Part shown: positions 7,770-16,460 of the stretch, piece by piece
How the letters are laid out: every line of letters begins with the position of its first letter
Numbering within the stretch: the first letter of the stretch is position 1
DNA from: PHAA01 sp034927445
Lineage (GTDB): Bacteria > Bacillota > Syntrophomonadia > Syntrophomonadales > Syntrophomonadaceae
DNA: 64,000 bases
Assembly: GCA_034927445.1 (NCBI GenBank)
Contig: JAYFPZ010000002.1
Coordinates: 1 to 64,000, forward strand
Reading direction: 5' to 3'
Made by a program: the position numbers and the translations under genes
Notes under the pieces: model-generated
What the model was told of the DNA's origin: nothing
The model's input: the letters and a program-made list of their open reading frames with translations, nothing else
Database searches by the model: none

Positions 7770-9587
7770 CTATTTGTTTTCGTCATCCGCGATATTATAG
7801 TCAGCATCAATGACATCATCCGGAGCGCTCCCGTCCGATCCTTCCGGGTTGGGGGTGGCACTCTGGTACATCTTGCTGGTAACTGTGTGCATCGCCTTAG
7901 CCAGTTCTTCGGTTTTATTCTTGATTTCATCCACGTCATTGCCTGCCAGGGCCTTTTGCAGGTCTTCTTTGGCATTGTTGACGGCGTTCTTATCGGCTTC
8001 ATCTATTTTATCGGCAAAGTCCTTGAGACTCTTGTCGGCCTGATAGATTGCACTGTCAGCTGCATTTCTGGCCTCTATTTCCTTAAAACGCTTCTCATCT
8101 TCCTCGGCAAACTTCTCAGATTCTTTAACCATGCGCTCGATTTCATTGTCGTTTAATCCGCTGGAAGAAGTTATGGTGATCTTCTGTTCCTTGTTGGTAG
8201 CCATATCTTTAGCAGTTACGTTAACAATGCCGTTTACATCAATATCAAACTTGACCTCAATCTGCGGAATGCCTCTGGGTGCAGCGGGAATCCCGGTCAA
8301 CTGGAACCGGCCCAGGGTAACATTATGCTCAGCCAGTTTTCTCTCGCCCTGCAGGACATGGATATCGACCGAAGGTTGATTGTCGGCAGCAGTTGTGAAT
8401 ATCTGACTTTTGGATACCGGTATGGTCGTATTGCGTTCGATTATCCGGGTAAATACCGAACCCAGGGTCTCAATCCCCAGAGACAACGGGGTAACGTCCA
8501 AGAGAACCACGTCAGTTACTTCCCCGGTAAGAACCCCGGCCTGAATAGCTGCGCCCAAACCTACGACCTCATCCGGATTAATCCCCTTGAACGGTTCTTT
8601 GCCGGTAAAGGCTTTTACCGCCTCCTGCACCGCCGGTATTCTGGTGGATCCGCCGACCAGGATGACTTTGTCAAGCTCAGACGGTTTTAAATTGGCATCT
8701 TTCATAGCCTGTTTCATCGGCCCCACGGTTTTTTCCACCAGATCGGCGGTCATATCATTAAACCGGGCTCGGGTCAGGGTTCTTTCCATGTGCAGAGGAC
8801 CGTCCTGGGTCGCCGTAATATATGGTATGTTGATATCTACGCTCATGAGACTGGAAAGTTCATGTTTGGCTTTCTCCGCAGCTTCTTTCAAACGGTGCAT
8901 GGCCATTTTATCGTTTCTTAAATCAAAGCCGTTTTCATTTTTGAATTCCTGCACCAGCCAATTGATAATTCTCTCATCAAAATCATCGCCGCCCAAGCGG
9001 TTGTTGCCGCTGGTGGCCTTAACCTCAAAGGTGCCGTCGCCAATCTCCAGAATGGAGACGTCAAAAGTGCCTCCGCCCAGGTCAAATACCATAATCGTTT
9101 GGCTTTCTTCCTTATCCAGTCCATAGGCCAGAGCCGCTGCGGTAGGCTCGTTGATTATCCTTAGAACCTCCAGTCCGGCAATGGTTCCGGCATCTTTGGT
9201 AGCCTGTCGCTGAGAATCGGTAAAATAGGCCGGCACGGTGATTACCGCCTGGGTTATCTTTTCACCCAGATAACCCTCGGCATCAGTCTTCATTTTTTGC
9301 AGGATCATGGCTGATATTTCCTGAGGGGAATATTTCTTCCCATCAATACTTACTTTGTAATCGGTCCCCATATGTCTTTTAATTGAGGATACTGTTCTTT
9401 CCGGATTGGTAGTGGCCTGCCGCTTGGCTACCCTGCCCACCAGACGTTCACCGGTTTTGGAGAAGCCCACTACCGAAGGAGTAATTCTTTCCCCTTCAAT
9501 ATTGGTTATCACAACCGCTTCGCCGCTTTCCATTACAGCTATAACGGAATTGGTAGTTCCCAAGTCTATACCGACAACTTTTCCCAT
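7770..9587 (-). CDS. dnaK: Chaperone protein DnaK (Hsp70)
   Basis: Cytoplasmic ATP-dependent chaperone. The nucleotide-binding domain begins GIDLGTTNSVIAVMESG and contains VPAYFTDSQRQATKDAG, INEPTAAALAYGLDK, FDLGGGTFDVSI and ILVGGSTRIPAVQ. The substrate-binding domain begins near residue 365 after the linker DVVLLDVTPLSLGIE, followed by a helical lid and an acidic tail. At 605 residues it is full length. The ATG has a good Shine-Dalgarno site and lies 19 bases after grpE. Confidence 0.98.
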   Translation of the reverse strand: MGKVVGIDLGTTNSVIAVMESGEAVVITNIEGERITPSVVGFSKTGERLVGRVAKRQATTNPERTVSSIKRHMGTDYKVSIDGKKYSPQEISAMILQKMKTDAEGYLGEKITQAVITVPAYFTDSQRQATKDAGTIAGLEVLRIINEPTAAALAYGLDKEESQTIMVFDLGGGTFDVSILEIGDGTFEVKATSGNNRLGGDDFDERIINWLVQEFKNENGFDLRNDKMAMHRLKEAAEKAKHELSSLMSVDINIPYITATQDGPLHMERTLTRARFNDMTADLVEKTVGPMKQAMKDANLKPSELDKVILVGGSTRIPAVQEAVKAFTGKEPFKGINPDEVVGLGAAIQAGVLTGEVTDVVLLDVTPLSLGIETLGSVFTRIIERNTTIPVSKSQIFTTAADNQPSVDIHVLQGERKLAEHNVTLGRFQLTGIPAAPRGIPQIEVKFDIDVNGIVNVTAKDMATNKEQKITITSSSGLNDNEIERMVKESEKFAEEDEKRFKEIEARNAADSAIYQADKSLKDFADKIDEADKNAVNNAKEDLQKALAGNDVDEIKNKTEELAKAMHTVTSKMYQSATPNPEGSDGSAPDDVIDADYNIADDENK

Positions 9588-9606
9588 TAATTACACCTCC
9601 AAATAA

Positions 9607-10152
9607 TTATGAGCTGACCTTAACCAGACTGGGCCTTATAACCCGGTCATGCATGATATAACCTGTCTGTAGCTGTTCGATAACCGTGTTTTCGGGGTGT
9701 TCGTCACTAGGCTCCACCGTCAGGGCCTGATGGTATTGCGGATCAAATGGTTTGCCTACACTCTCAATGGCTACAACCCCCTCGCCCTTCAACAATTCAT
9801 CCAGGCTCCGCACCGTCATCTCCACACCCTTGCTGATTGCGTCAAGATCATGAGTAGTACGGGCTACCCCTATGGCCCTATGCAAATCATCAATTATCGG
9901 GAGCAACTTTTTTATCATAGATACGTTGGCATATTTTAAGTATTCCTCTCGTTCCCGGGCGGCTCGTTTTTTAATGTTTTCCACTTCCGCCAGAGCCCTT
10001 AGATATTGGTCATAGTTCTTACGCGTTTCCTCCTGCTGTTGGCGTAATTCTTCCGACAGTTTTTCCTCAACCGTCAGTTCGGCTTCAGCCTGAACGGCAG
10101 CTTCTTCCTGGGGCGGGCCTTTATCCAGCTGGGATTCCAAGTCTTTTTCCAT
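9607..10152 (-). CDS. grpE: Nucleotide exchange factor GrpE
   Basis: Releases ADP from DnaK. A Glu/Gln-rich coiled-coil N-terminus (EEKLSEELRQQQEETRKNYDQ) leads into the conserved YLRALAEVENIKKRAAREREEY and the beta-domain segment GYIMHDRVIRPSLVKVS. The frame extends to a GTG at 10164, but that codon lies inside the ribosome site; the ATG at 10152, 9 bases past GAGGTG, is preferred. It is placed directly between the chaperonin gene (17 bases) and dnaK. Confidence 0.95.
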   Translation of the reverse strand: MEKDLESQLDKGPPQEEAAVQAEAELTVEEKLSEELRQQQEETRKNYDQYLRALAEVENIKKRAAREREEYLKYANVSMIKKLLPIIDDLHRAIGVARTTHDLDAISKGVEMTVRSLDELLKGEGVVAIESVGKPFDPQYHQALTVEPSDEHPENTVIEQLQTGYIMHDRVIRPSLVKVSS

Positions 10153-10169
10153 TACTTTCTTCACCTCTT

Positions 10170-11726
10170 CTAATCCAGAGTATCATGGGTATATGATTCC
10201 CCATCTCTCATTTTGATAATGGTATTAATTCTTAGAATAGCGACAGCCACCTCACCGGCAGCCTTAATCGCGTGTATTTTAACCAGAGCCGGGTCGATGA
10301 TGCCATGTTCAAAGGCATCAATCAAACCGCCCTGGTCACAATCAATCGTAATGCTATCCTGACCTTTTAGCTTTTGGGCGGCAACTACATCACCCATTTT
10401 CTCCAGCGGATTGAATCCGGCATTGGCGGCTATACAGGCAAAAGGCCGCAGCATGGCTTCTTTTACGCACATAACCCCGTACGAAGTCATGCCTTTCAAA
10501 TCCCGGGCCAGCTCTTCCAGCTGTTTGGCTATCCCGATCTCTATCGCTCCCCCGCCGGGAACCACCCCTTTTCTCAGTGCGGCTTGTACGGCTGAAGCGG
10601 CATCCCGGGCAATGCGCTCTTTTTCATCAACCACCTCTGCGGTAGCCGCACCAACGATTATGGTGGCCGAGGTTGCTCGGTTTCCGCCTATCAAGCAGGA
10701 ATAACCGAGCTTTTCGTTGACCTGAAACTGTTCGGCATGCCCCAGACAATCGGACAATTGTTCCAGGGGACGGTTTAAAGCGATTCTTTTGATTTTGCGG
10801 GCACCGCTGGTTTTGCAGACCCTTTCCAGTTCTCTTTGGGAAACCCTCTGAATAGCGATAATTCCAGCCTCGGTAAAAATCTGCTCCGCCAGTCCGTCAA
10901 TACTGCGGTCAACTAAAACTACATTGACACCCAGGCCGCAAATCTTTTTCAGGTTGGTTTCATACTGCTGCTTATTTTGCAGATAATATTGAAATCCTGC
11001 CTCCGTACTGCGAGCCTCATTATCTATTTCTTCCGGAGCCAGCGAGTCATCAATCACTAAAATTCTAGCCGGGGCTATGCTGCGGGGCATCTCATGACTA
11101 ACCGGGGCCCGGTTAATAAGCGTCCCATCAAACACTTGACTATCCGCCGCTTCTTTGGCTGAGACCGCATCGGCAAATTTATAGTCGGGCTCACGCATTT
11201 TTTCAGGCCCGATTATTCTGGCCCCCTCTATGACCAAACGGGCTATCTCTCCCTGTCCCCGCCCGGCAACTGCAGCCACATGGAACAACACCGGGTCGTC
11301 CACGGCAGCAACCGGGCGGCTTTGCTGTTCAAGGATGCTTAGGCTGTGTTCGATTCCAAGCTTGATACCTTGAATAACCTGGGTAACCGGCACCCCCTTC
11401 ATGACCTGCCCGGCGCCTTCGGACACCAGCGCACCGGCCAGAATAGTGGCGGTGGTGGTACCATCACCCACTTCGGACTGCTGGGCCCGGGCGGTGTTGA
11501 TAATCATGCGGGCGGCGGGATGATTGACCGCCATAAGCTGTAAGATAGTAACCCCATCGTTACTGACGACCACATCGCCGAGACTGTCGACCATCATAAT
11601 ATCAAGGCCTTTAGGGCCGAGAGTTCCCTCGATGGTCTGCGATACTACGCGGGCAGCATTGGCGTTGCTCAGCAGAGCCTGCATTTTATCGTCAATATCG
11701 TTGTTGGGGAGTGCTTTATCAGGCAT
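10170..11726 (-). CDS. Archaeal-like (group III) chaperonin
   Basis: A 518-residue Cpn60/TCP-1-type chaperonin resembling archaeal thermosomes more than GroEL: GTLGPKGLD (34-42), NDGVTIL (56-62) and the nucleotide-binding GDGTTTATILAGALV (from residue 87), plus GVVPGGGAIEIGIAKQL near residue 395. These ATPase motifs are intact. Thermosome-like chaperonins in a few Firmicutes, first characterised from Carboxydothermus, form group III; they have a built-in lid and need no GroES. Those genes lie in the dnaK operon, as here between hrcA and grpE. The start ATG has AGGAGG upstream. Clients are unknown; control by the upstream CIRCE element is inferred from position. Confidence 0.9.
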   Translation of the reverse strand: MPDKALPNNDIDDKMQALLSNANAARVVSQTIEGTLGPKGLDIMMVDSLGDVVVSNDGVTILQLMAVNHPAARMIINTARAQQSEVGDGTTTATILAGALVSEGAGQVMKGVPVTQVIQGIKLGIEHSLSILEQQSRPVAAVDDPVLFHVAAVAGRGQGEIARLVIEGARIIGPEKMREPDYKFADAVSAKEAADSQVFDGTLINRAPVSHEMPRSIAPARILVIDDSLAPEEIDNEARSTEAGFQYYLQNKQQYETNLKKICGLGVNVVLVDRSIDGLAEQIFTEAGIIAIQRVSQRELERVCKTSGARKIKRIALNRPLEQLSDCLGHAEQFQVNEKLGYSCLIGGNRATSATIIVGAATAEVVDEKERIARDAASAVQAALRKGVVPGGGAIEIGIAKQLEELARDLKGMTSYGVMCVKEAMLRPFACIAANAGFNPLEKMGDVVAAQKLKGQDSITIDCDQGGLIDAFEHGIIDPALVKIHAIKAAGEVAVAILRINTIIKMRDGESYTHDTLD

Positions 11727-11780
11727 GTTTTGCCTCCTAATAATATACGGCCGGCCCTGATTTCGGGTCTGGCAGTTTGC

Positions 11781-12809
11781 CTAGCTATTACGCTTCCGGA
11801 GGATTTCCTCTATGACCTGACGGACCGACTCAACCGTCCCGGCGGCTTTCCAATACTCCATGCGGACCGGCCCAATCAAGCCGATTTTACCCATTTCACT
11901 GCCAGTCTTGTAGCCTGCCATAACCAGGCTCATTTCTCTTATATCCTCCGAACGATTCTCCTGGCCGATCAAAATATCCACCGTATCGCTTATGTGATCA
12001 GGCAGAACCTCGCGCAGCTGCCCGTCTTCTTCCAGCAGGGTCAGAATCCGTCTAAGTTTATCCAGGTCCTTAAACTCAGGCTCTTTAATAATATTCAGAG
12101 CTCCGCTGATTACCACCCGTTCATCGCTGGAATTGCTAAGCAGGTTGTCAACTGCCTCCAGGGCTTTATCAATTATGTGCCGCCGGTTTTTAAGCTCATC
12201 CCTTAAGGTCATGAGATCGCTGCGTTTGATCTCCTTCAATCTTTTTCCCCGCAAAACCCGGTTGAATAAAGCGCTGATAAACTGCAAGTCGTCAGGCATT
12301 ATGGATTTGGGGATATTTATTTTACGATGCATAATAAGGCCCACGTCGGTTATCAGCAAAACCAGAGCCTGCCCCTCTTGAATGGGGATCAACTGCAAAT
12401 TTTGGAACTGGCTTAGTTTAACCGACGGTACAATTATAAAGGAAGCATAATTCGTAACCTGGGAAAGAAAATGCCCCACCCCCTGAACTACATCGTTCCA
12501 TTCCTGCACCCGGTCCTCCAGGACCTGGTGCAGCAGTTCTATTTGCTCATCAGTGGGATTTTCATTCTCCATCATACAGTCGACATAATAGCGAAATCCC
12601 TTTTCTGAAGGAATACGGCCCGCAGAAGTATGAGGCTGTTCCAGATATCCCATTTCCTCTAAATCCGCCATTTCATTTCTGACCGTGGCGGCACTGATAT
12701 TCAAGGCATGCTTGCGCACCACCGACCGGGACCCAACCGGTTCAGCGGTAGCAACATAATCCTTGATGATCGATTCTAATATACGCCGTTGCCTTTCATC
12801 TAAAGACAT
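11781..12809 (-). CDS. hrcA: Heat-inducible transcription repressor HrcA
   Basis: Represses class I heat-shock genes by binding CIRCE. The N-terminal winged helix contains LDERQRRILESIIKDYV, PVGSRSVVRKHALNISAATV and RNEMADLEEMGYLEQPHTSA, followed by the dimerisation and GAF-like domains. Translation from the ATG at 12809 gives 342 residues, the usual size; the frame extends upstream but would run through the CIRCE element and the promoter, so the longer start is rejected. First gene of the hrcA-chaperonin-grpE-dnaK-dnaJ-prmA-mtaB unit. Confidence 0.96.
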   Translation of the reverse strand: MSLDERQRRILESIIKDYVATAEPVGSRSVVRKHALNISAATVRNEMADLEEMGYLEQPHTSAGRIPSEKGFRYYVDCMMENENPTDEQIELLHQVLEDRVQEWNDVVQGVGHFLSQVTNYASFIIVPSVKLSQFQNLQLIPIQEGQALVLLITDVGLIMHRKINIPKSIMPDDLQFISALFNRVLRGKRLKEIKRSDLMTLRDELKNRRHIIDKALEAVDNLLSNSSDERVVISGALNIIKEPEFKDLDKLRRILTLLEEDGQLREVLPDHISDTVDILIGQENRSEDIREMSLVMAGYKTGSEMGKIGLIGPVRMEYWKAAGTVESVRQVIEEILRKRNS

Positions 12810-12826
12810 CTTTCTCACCCGCCCTG

Positions 12827-12853
12827 TTAGCACTCTCCTTGCTTGAGTGCTAA
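12827..12853 (-). promoter_or_regulatory. CIRCE operator (HrcA binding site)
   Basis: A perfect 9-9-9 CIRCE: TTAGCACTC (12827-12835), a 9-base spacer and GAGTGCTAA (12845-12853). It lies between the promoter and the hrcA ATG, 17 bases from the start codon. This gives direct autorepression of the heat-shock operon. Confidence 0.97.
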
Positions 12854-12865
12854 TCGGTTTATTAA

Positions 12866-12894
12866 AAAATAGCATCTGATGAAACCTTTGTCAA
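12866..12894 (-). promoter_or_regulatory. SigA promoter of the heat-shock operon
   Basis: On the minus strand, TTGACA (12889-12894) and TATTTT (12866-12871) are exactly 17 bases apart, directly upstream of CIRCE. The consensus -35 box and spacing make this the likely main promoter of the hrcA unit. Confidence 0.85.
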
Positions 12895-12903
12895 GCTATA
12901 GTA

Positions 12904-14034
12904 TCAGCTGAAAAACTCGCACAAAACCTGATTAGAAAGGAAATAGGCCTTTTTCGTCAAATATATACGGTCATTTTCAAGTTCTAATAATCCCCGGGTT
13001 TGACAGCCGCTTATTATATCCTGGTATTTTTGGAGCAGGTCTATTCCCCAACGACACTGAAAATCTGTGCAATTAATTCCTCGGGTCAGACGCAATCCCA
13101 TAATTACTGCATCGACCAGTCTGGCTTGGGCATCCATGGTTTCCAGAATGGCAACGGGCGGCACGCGGTTGTCCCGCAAGGCCTCCATATAAAAATCTAC
13201 CGGGGGTTGGTTGATATAGCGCTGTTGGTCGTTGAAACTGACCGCGCCGCAGCCAAAACCCAGATAAGGGCGGCTCTGCCAGTAGAGCAGGTTGTGGCGG
13301 CATTCGCGCCCAGGCCTGGCAAAGTTCGATATTTCATAATGCAGGTAGCCCTGCTCCTGCAAATAATCGAGCATATTATAGTATAAACCAGCTTCCCGGT
13401 CGTCATCCAAAGGGCTTATGATTCCCGTTTCAATCTTCCGGGCCAGAGGAGTGGCCGGTTCCAGCTCCAGCAGATAAGCCGAAATATGTTGGGGCTCAAA
13501 CTCCACCGCCCGGCTCAGATTCCCGCGCCAGTCTGACCAGGTTTGACCGGGCAGGCCATAGATGAGGTCAAGGCTGAAGTTGGTAAAACCGGCTTGGCGC
13601 ACACAGCGCAAGGCAGTTGCGGATTCACTTGCGTCGTGAATCCGGCCCAGAAGTTTAAGCTCGCGGTCGGAGAAGCTCTGTACTCCGACGGACATGCGGG
13701 TTACTCCGGCGGACTTAAATCCTTTAAGTTTATTGAGGTTTACAGTGGCAGGATTCATTTCCATGGAAATTTCAATCTTTCCCTGAGTCGGGTAAGCTGC
13801 AAAAACCGCCGACAAGATCCGTTCAACTTGTTCCGGCTGCAGTAAGCTGGGAGTTCCGCCTCCCAGATAAATAGAGGCGACCGGGTGTTCCAGCTCCAGC
13901 TTGCGCAGCTTCAATTCATTGATCAGGCTGCGGGTGTAATCTTCAAGCAGGCTGACCCGGGTTAGCGGCAATGAATAGAAATCACAATAATCACACTTCT
14001 TCAGGCAGAAGGGTATATGGATGTAGATACCCAT
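12904..14034 (-). CDS. hemW: Radical SAM heme chaperone HemW
   Basis: Radical SAM protein of the coproporphyrinogen III oxidase-like group that binds heme and passes it to target proteins. The cluster motif CLKKCDYCDF near the N-terminus keeps the extra Cys-Asp-Phe typical of HemW, and IYLGGGTPSLL and GVQSFSDRELKLLGRIHD follow; a C-terminal HemN-like domain ends the roughly 376-residue protein. The ATG at 14034 (MGIYIHIPFC) fits family N-termini; a GTG at 14055 or TTG at 14061, overlapping the lepA stop, remain possible. It lies between lepA and hrcA, a common order in Clostridia. Confidence 0.9.
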   Translation of the reverse strand: MGIYIHIPFCLKKCDYCDFYSLPLTRVSLLEDYTRSLINELKLRKLELEHPVASIYLGGGTPSLLQPEQVERILSAVFAAYPTQGKIEISMEMNPATVNLNKLKGFKSAGVTRMSVGVQSFSDRELKLLGRIHDASESATALRCVRQAGFTNFSLDLIYGLPGQTWSDWRGNLSRAVEFEPQHISAYLLELEPATPLARKIETGIISPLDDDREAGLYYNMLDYLQEQGYLHYEISNFARPGRECRHNLLYWQSRPYLGFGCGAVSFNDQQRYINQPPVDFYMEALRDNRVPPVAILETMDAQARLVDAVIMGLRLTRGINCTDFQCRWGIDLLQKYQDIISGCQTRGLLELENDRIYLTKKAYFLSNQVLCEFFS

Positions 14035-14044
14035 GGGTTCGGCA

Positions 14045-15847
14045 TCATTTATCACTCTCAATCTCCATTACCGACATAAACGCATCCCGCGGGACCTCGA
14101 TCCTGCCTATCTGTTTCATGCGCTTCTTTCCTTCTTTTTGCTTTTCCAGCAGCTTTTTCTTTCTGGTAATATCGCCGCCATAGCATTTAGCCAAAACATC
14201 TTTACGCATGGCCTTGACACTCTCCCGGGCAATAACCCGGTTGCCGATCGAAGCCTGAATGGCAACTTCGTACATTTGGCGCGGAATTATCTTGCGCAGT
14301 CTTTCCACTAAAGCCCGGGCCCGGTAATAAGCTTTATCTTTATGGTAGATAGAGCTTAAAGCATCAACCGTCTCACCATTCAGCATGATATCCAGTCTCA
14401 CCAAATCGGCTTCCTGGTAGCCCGCCAGATCATAGTCCAGCGAGGCGTATCCCCTGGTCCTGGATTTGAGACCGTCAAAGAAATCAACCAGTATTTCGGC
14501 CAGAGGCAAGCTGTAACTGAGCATTACCCGATGGGGGGTCAGGTACTCCATGTTAATAAAGCTGCCCCTTTTTTCCTGGCAGAGCTCCATAATGGTGCCG
14601 ACATATTCATTGGGAACCATGATCGAAGCCTTGACATAGGGCTCCATAACCTTGTCAATTCGCTGCGGTTCCGGCCAATGGCTGGGGTTGCGCACATAAA
14701 TTTCAGTTTGGTCGGTCAGCAGAATCCTATAAATAACGCTGGGAGCAGTAGCCATAAGATTAAGATCATACTCCCGCTCCAGGCGTTCCCTCACGATTTC
14801 CAGGTGCAGCAGGCCCAGAAAACCGCAGCGGAAACCTAATCCCAACGCATCCGAAGACTCCGGTTCGTAAACCAGGGAAGAATCGTTGAGTTTCAGTTTT
14901 TCCAGGGCATCCCGCAACCTTTCAAAATCATTGTTTTCCAGCGGATATAACCCGCAGTATACGACCGGCTTAACCTCCTGGTACCCCTCCAGGGGCTTGG
15001 CGGCCGGGCGTTCAGCCCCGGTAATGGTATCACCCACCTTGGTGTCAGACACATTTTTAATAGCCGCCGCCAGGTATCCTACCTCGCCGGCACTGAGGCT
15101 GTCGACCGTAGTCATGAAGGGCGACAAAACTCCTATTTCGGTAACTTCAAAGTCCTTGCCGGACGACATCATCCGGATAATATCGCCCTTGCGCAGCTCC
15201 CCTGAATCTACCCGGATATAGGAAATCGCCCCTTTATAAGAATCAAAATAAGAATCAAATATCAATGCCCTCAGTTCAGCCCGGGTATCACCCTGGGGAG
15301 GCGGTATTTTAGCAACGATGGCTTCCAAAACATCTTCAATCCCTATACCCAGCTTGGCTGAAATCGGAATTATTTCTTCCCGGTCCAGCCCCAGCACATT
15401 TTCCATTTCCTGTTTGACCACCTCGGGTTCGGCACCGGGCAAATCAATTTTATTAACCACGCCAATAATCTCAAGGTTCAAATCCATAGCCATGTAGACA
15501 TTGGCCAGGGTCTGAGCTTCAATGCCTTGAGACGCGTCCACCACCAGCAAAGCCCCTTCACAGGCAGCCAGACTCCGGGAAACCTCGTAAGAAAAGTCTA
15601 CATGCCCCGGGGTATCGATCAGATTTATAATATAATCCTTGCCGTCGCGGGCTTTGTAATTAAGGCGGACCGGCTGCAATTTGATGGTAATGCCCTTCTC
15701 CCGTTCCAGATCCATTTTATCCAGAAATTGCTCGCGCATTTCCCGCTCCGTCAGAGCTCCGGTGATTTGCAGCAGTCTATCCGCCAGGGTTGATTTGCCG
15801 TGGTCTATGTGTGCAATTATACAAAAATTCCTGATTCGTTCCTGCAA
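14045..15847 (-). CDS. lepA: Elongation factor 4 (LepA)
   Basis: Ribosome-associated translational GTPase that affects 30S biogenesis and stalled ribosomes. The G domain has AHIDHGKSTLADRLL (G1), DTPGHVDFSYEV (G3) and VVNKIDLPGA (G4), followed by EF-G-like domains and the LepA-specific C-terminal domain (ARALVERLRKIIPRQMYEV, KCYGGDITRKKKLLEKQK). The TTG at 15847, 7 bases after GGAGG, gives 600 residues, the family norm. The ATG at 15901 overlaps a -10 box and has no ribosome site, so it is rejected. Confidence 0.95.
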   Translation of the reverse strand: MQERIRNFCIIAHIDHGKSTLADRLLQITGALTEREMREQFLDKMDLEREKGITIKLQPVRLNYKARDGKDYIINLIDTPGHVDFSYEVSRSLAACEGALLVVDASQGIEAQTLANVYMAMDLNLEIIGVVNKIDLPGAEPEVVKQEMENVLGLDREEIIPISAKLGIGIEDVLEAIVAKIPPPQGDTRAELRALIFDSYFDSYKGAISYIRVDSGELRKGDIIRMMSSGKDFEVTEIGVLSPFMTTVDSLSAGEVGYLAAAIKNVSDTKVGDTITGAERPAAKPLEGYQEVKPVVYCGLYPLENNDFERLRDALEKLKLNDSSLVYEPESSDALGLGFRCGFLGLLHLEIVRERLEREYDLNLMATAPSVIYRILLTDQTEIYVRNPSHWPEPQRIDKVMEPYVKASIMVPNEYVGTIMELCQEKRGSFINMEYLTPHRVMLSYSLPLAEILVDFFDGLKSRTRGYASLDYDLAGYQEADLVRLDIMLNGETVDALSSIYHKDKAYYRARALVERLRKIIPRQMYEVAIQASIGNRVIARESVKAMRKDVLAKCYGGDITRKKKLLEKQKEGKKRMKQIGRIEVPRDAFMSVMEIESDK

Positions 15848-15899
15848 GTTGAACCCTCCAAAATTGTCGGCCAAATTTACCAGCCAATGGTCGACCTTC

Positions 15900-15929
15900 A
15901 TTATACCTTATTGACACGGTTGTCTTCAA
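15900..15929 (-). promoter_or_regulatory. Promoter of lepA-hemW
   Basis: On the minus strand, TTGAAG (15924-15929) and a perfect TATAAT (15900-15905) are 18 bases apart, about 50 bases before the TTG start of lepA. Confidence 0.65.
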
Positions 15930-16152
15930 TCTGGACGTAACCCCGGCGGTAAAATCATTTTTGAAAACCATGCATTTTGTTATTATGTTAAGGAAGAAAT
16001 CGGGCGAGAAAGAAGGGGCAGAGATGGGAACCATATTCTCATTCCGGCATTGCCCCTGGGTTATTGCTTAGGCATAATCTCATAGGGGTGTTGGCGGGAG
16101 GAATATTGCTCTATTATGGGGGCTTAAAAAGAGTTTGACAAACGTTATAATG
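15930..16152. other. Spacer between spoIIP operon and lepA
   Basis: No supported gene. A 49-codon plus-strand open frame ending at 16137 has no start codon with a ribosome site. A TTGACA/TGTCAA inverted repeat (16136-16157) followed by T-rich DNA on the minus strand may weakly terminate the spoIIP transcript. Confidence 0.4.
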
Positions 16153-16455
16153 TCAACTGAATATATAAGCTCTCATGAATTCTACCATTCGCAATACATA
16201 ACTGCCGGCGCTCCGGCCACAAGAACGGACCCGGTCCCATAACTGCATGATTTCCCCGGTTATGGCCTCTTTATCATAGTTATGGCTTTGACCCAGGGTA
16301 TAAATACGGATGGCATCCCCCTGGGTCTGCAGCCCTACGACCGGTTTACGGTCTTGCAGGGTCAGACTGTTCATTCCCTGATTGCTGATATTCAAGCCGC
16401 AGATAACCAGTATTAATATTCCAAGTACCATTGTCCTGCGGTACAGTGTGGTCAT
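16153..16455 (-). CDS. Small exported or membrane-anchored protein of unknown function
   Basis: A 100-residue protein with a basic start and one hydrophobic helix (MVLGILILVICGLNI) and a polar C-terminal part. No family is recognised. A GGAGG site overlaps the spoIIP stop codon, 5 bases upstream, so it is co-translated with spoIIP and might act in the same sporulation step. It contains one cysteine in the hydrophobic segment (not a clear lipobox) and one near residue 79. Coding status rests on the ribosome site, tight coupling and protein-like composition. Confidence 0.65.
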   Translation of the reverse strand: MTTLYRRTMVLGILILVICGLNISNQGMNSLTLQDRKPVVGLQTQGDAIRIYTLGQSHNYDKEAITGEIMQLWDRVRSCGRSAGSYVLRMVEFMRAYIFS

Positions 16456-16460
16456 CGTAA

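Noticed and set aside
8587..9126. Long plus-strand frame opposite dnaK
   Set aside because: A frame on the opposite strand of a highly conserved gene; no ribosome site or family.
12809..12875. Longer HrcA N-terminus
   Set aside because: It would read through CIRCE and the -10 box, so the ATG at 12809 is the true start.
15847..15901. ATG at 15901 as the lepA start
   Set aside because: It overlaps the TATAAT box; TTG at 15847 has a correctly spaced GGAGG and gives the family length.
15975..16137. Plus-strand open frame ending in a hydrophobic stretch between spoIIP and lepA
   Set aside because: No start codon with a ribosome site, and no recognisable family.
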